From Bacteroidales bacterium (GTDB lineage Bacteria; Bacteroidota; Bacteroidia; Bacteroidales; Muribaculaceae): a stretch of 37,494 nucleotides of DNA. Positions 37,309 to 37,494 of the stretch are shown here, one piece after another. The stretch is from positions 1-37,494 of the forward strand of contig JAJBUH010000127.1 of assembly GCA_020860445.1 (NCBI GenBank). Reading direction: 5' to 3'. Each line of letters opens with the position of its first letter. Position 1 is the stretch's first letter. A model generated the notes under the pieces. It did not search any database. It worked only from the letters and a program-made list of their open reading frames with translations, and was not told the DNA's origin. Made by a program: the position numbers and the translations under genes.

Positions 37309-37494
37309 AGCATATTTTTCCGTCTTTTTATCTTTTCACCCCATCTTTTTGCATTATTTAATCCTCTTAATGTCATTTCATCCCTAAGTAACCGACCACC
37401 TTCAAATTATGGAAAGCATTTATCAGTGCGTAGCACGGATCTTGACTGTTAACTATACCTTTGCATATCCATTTCAAGGAGGGACGGGAATGTT

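Overview
The window looks like a Bacteroidales chromosome segment, possibly Muribaculaceae-like. This is inferred from PorQ, PPi-dependent PFK, BY-kinase EPS genes and repeated TTTG-(19/20)-TAnnTTTG promoters; no database was searched. It has three parts. (1) bp 1-8300 is an accessory region. It holds three P-loop ATPase genes, each with the nucleotide-binding core deleted, and a Fic protein. It also holds a small antitoxin-like ORF, a WG-repeat protein and an ATGA-coupled pair of uncharacterised genes. These genes are separated by related intergenic repeats with REP/BIME-like hairpins (GGAG + covarying stem-loop). Two repeat copies end in an intact outward-facing Bacteroidetes promoter. (2) bp 8300-27000 is mostly conserved housekeeping: methyltransferase, CusCBA-like metal efflux, BASS transporter, ispH, cmk, porQ, PIF1-like helicase, hisS, menD and pfp. 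Three frameshifts occur here (outer-membrane factor, membrane-fusion protein at a G8 tract, menD). (3) bp 27000-37300 is an exopolysaccharide locus with two Wza/Wzc-type pairs. The second Wzc-like protein has lost its Walker motifs and tyrosine tail. The most interesting signals are the promoter-carrying covarying repeat family, the shared pattern of ATPase core deletions, the coupled two-gene cassette and the pseudokinase Wzc.
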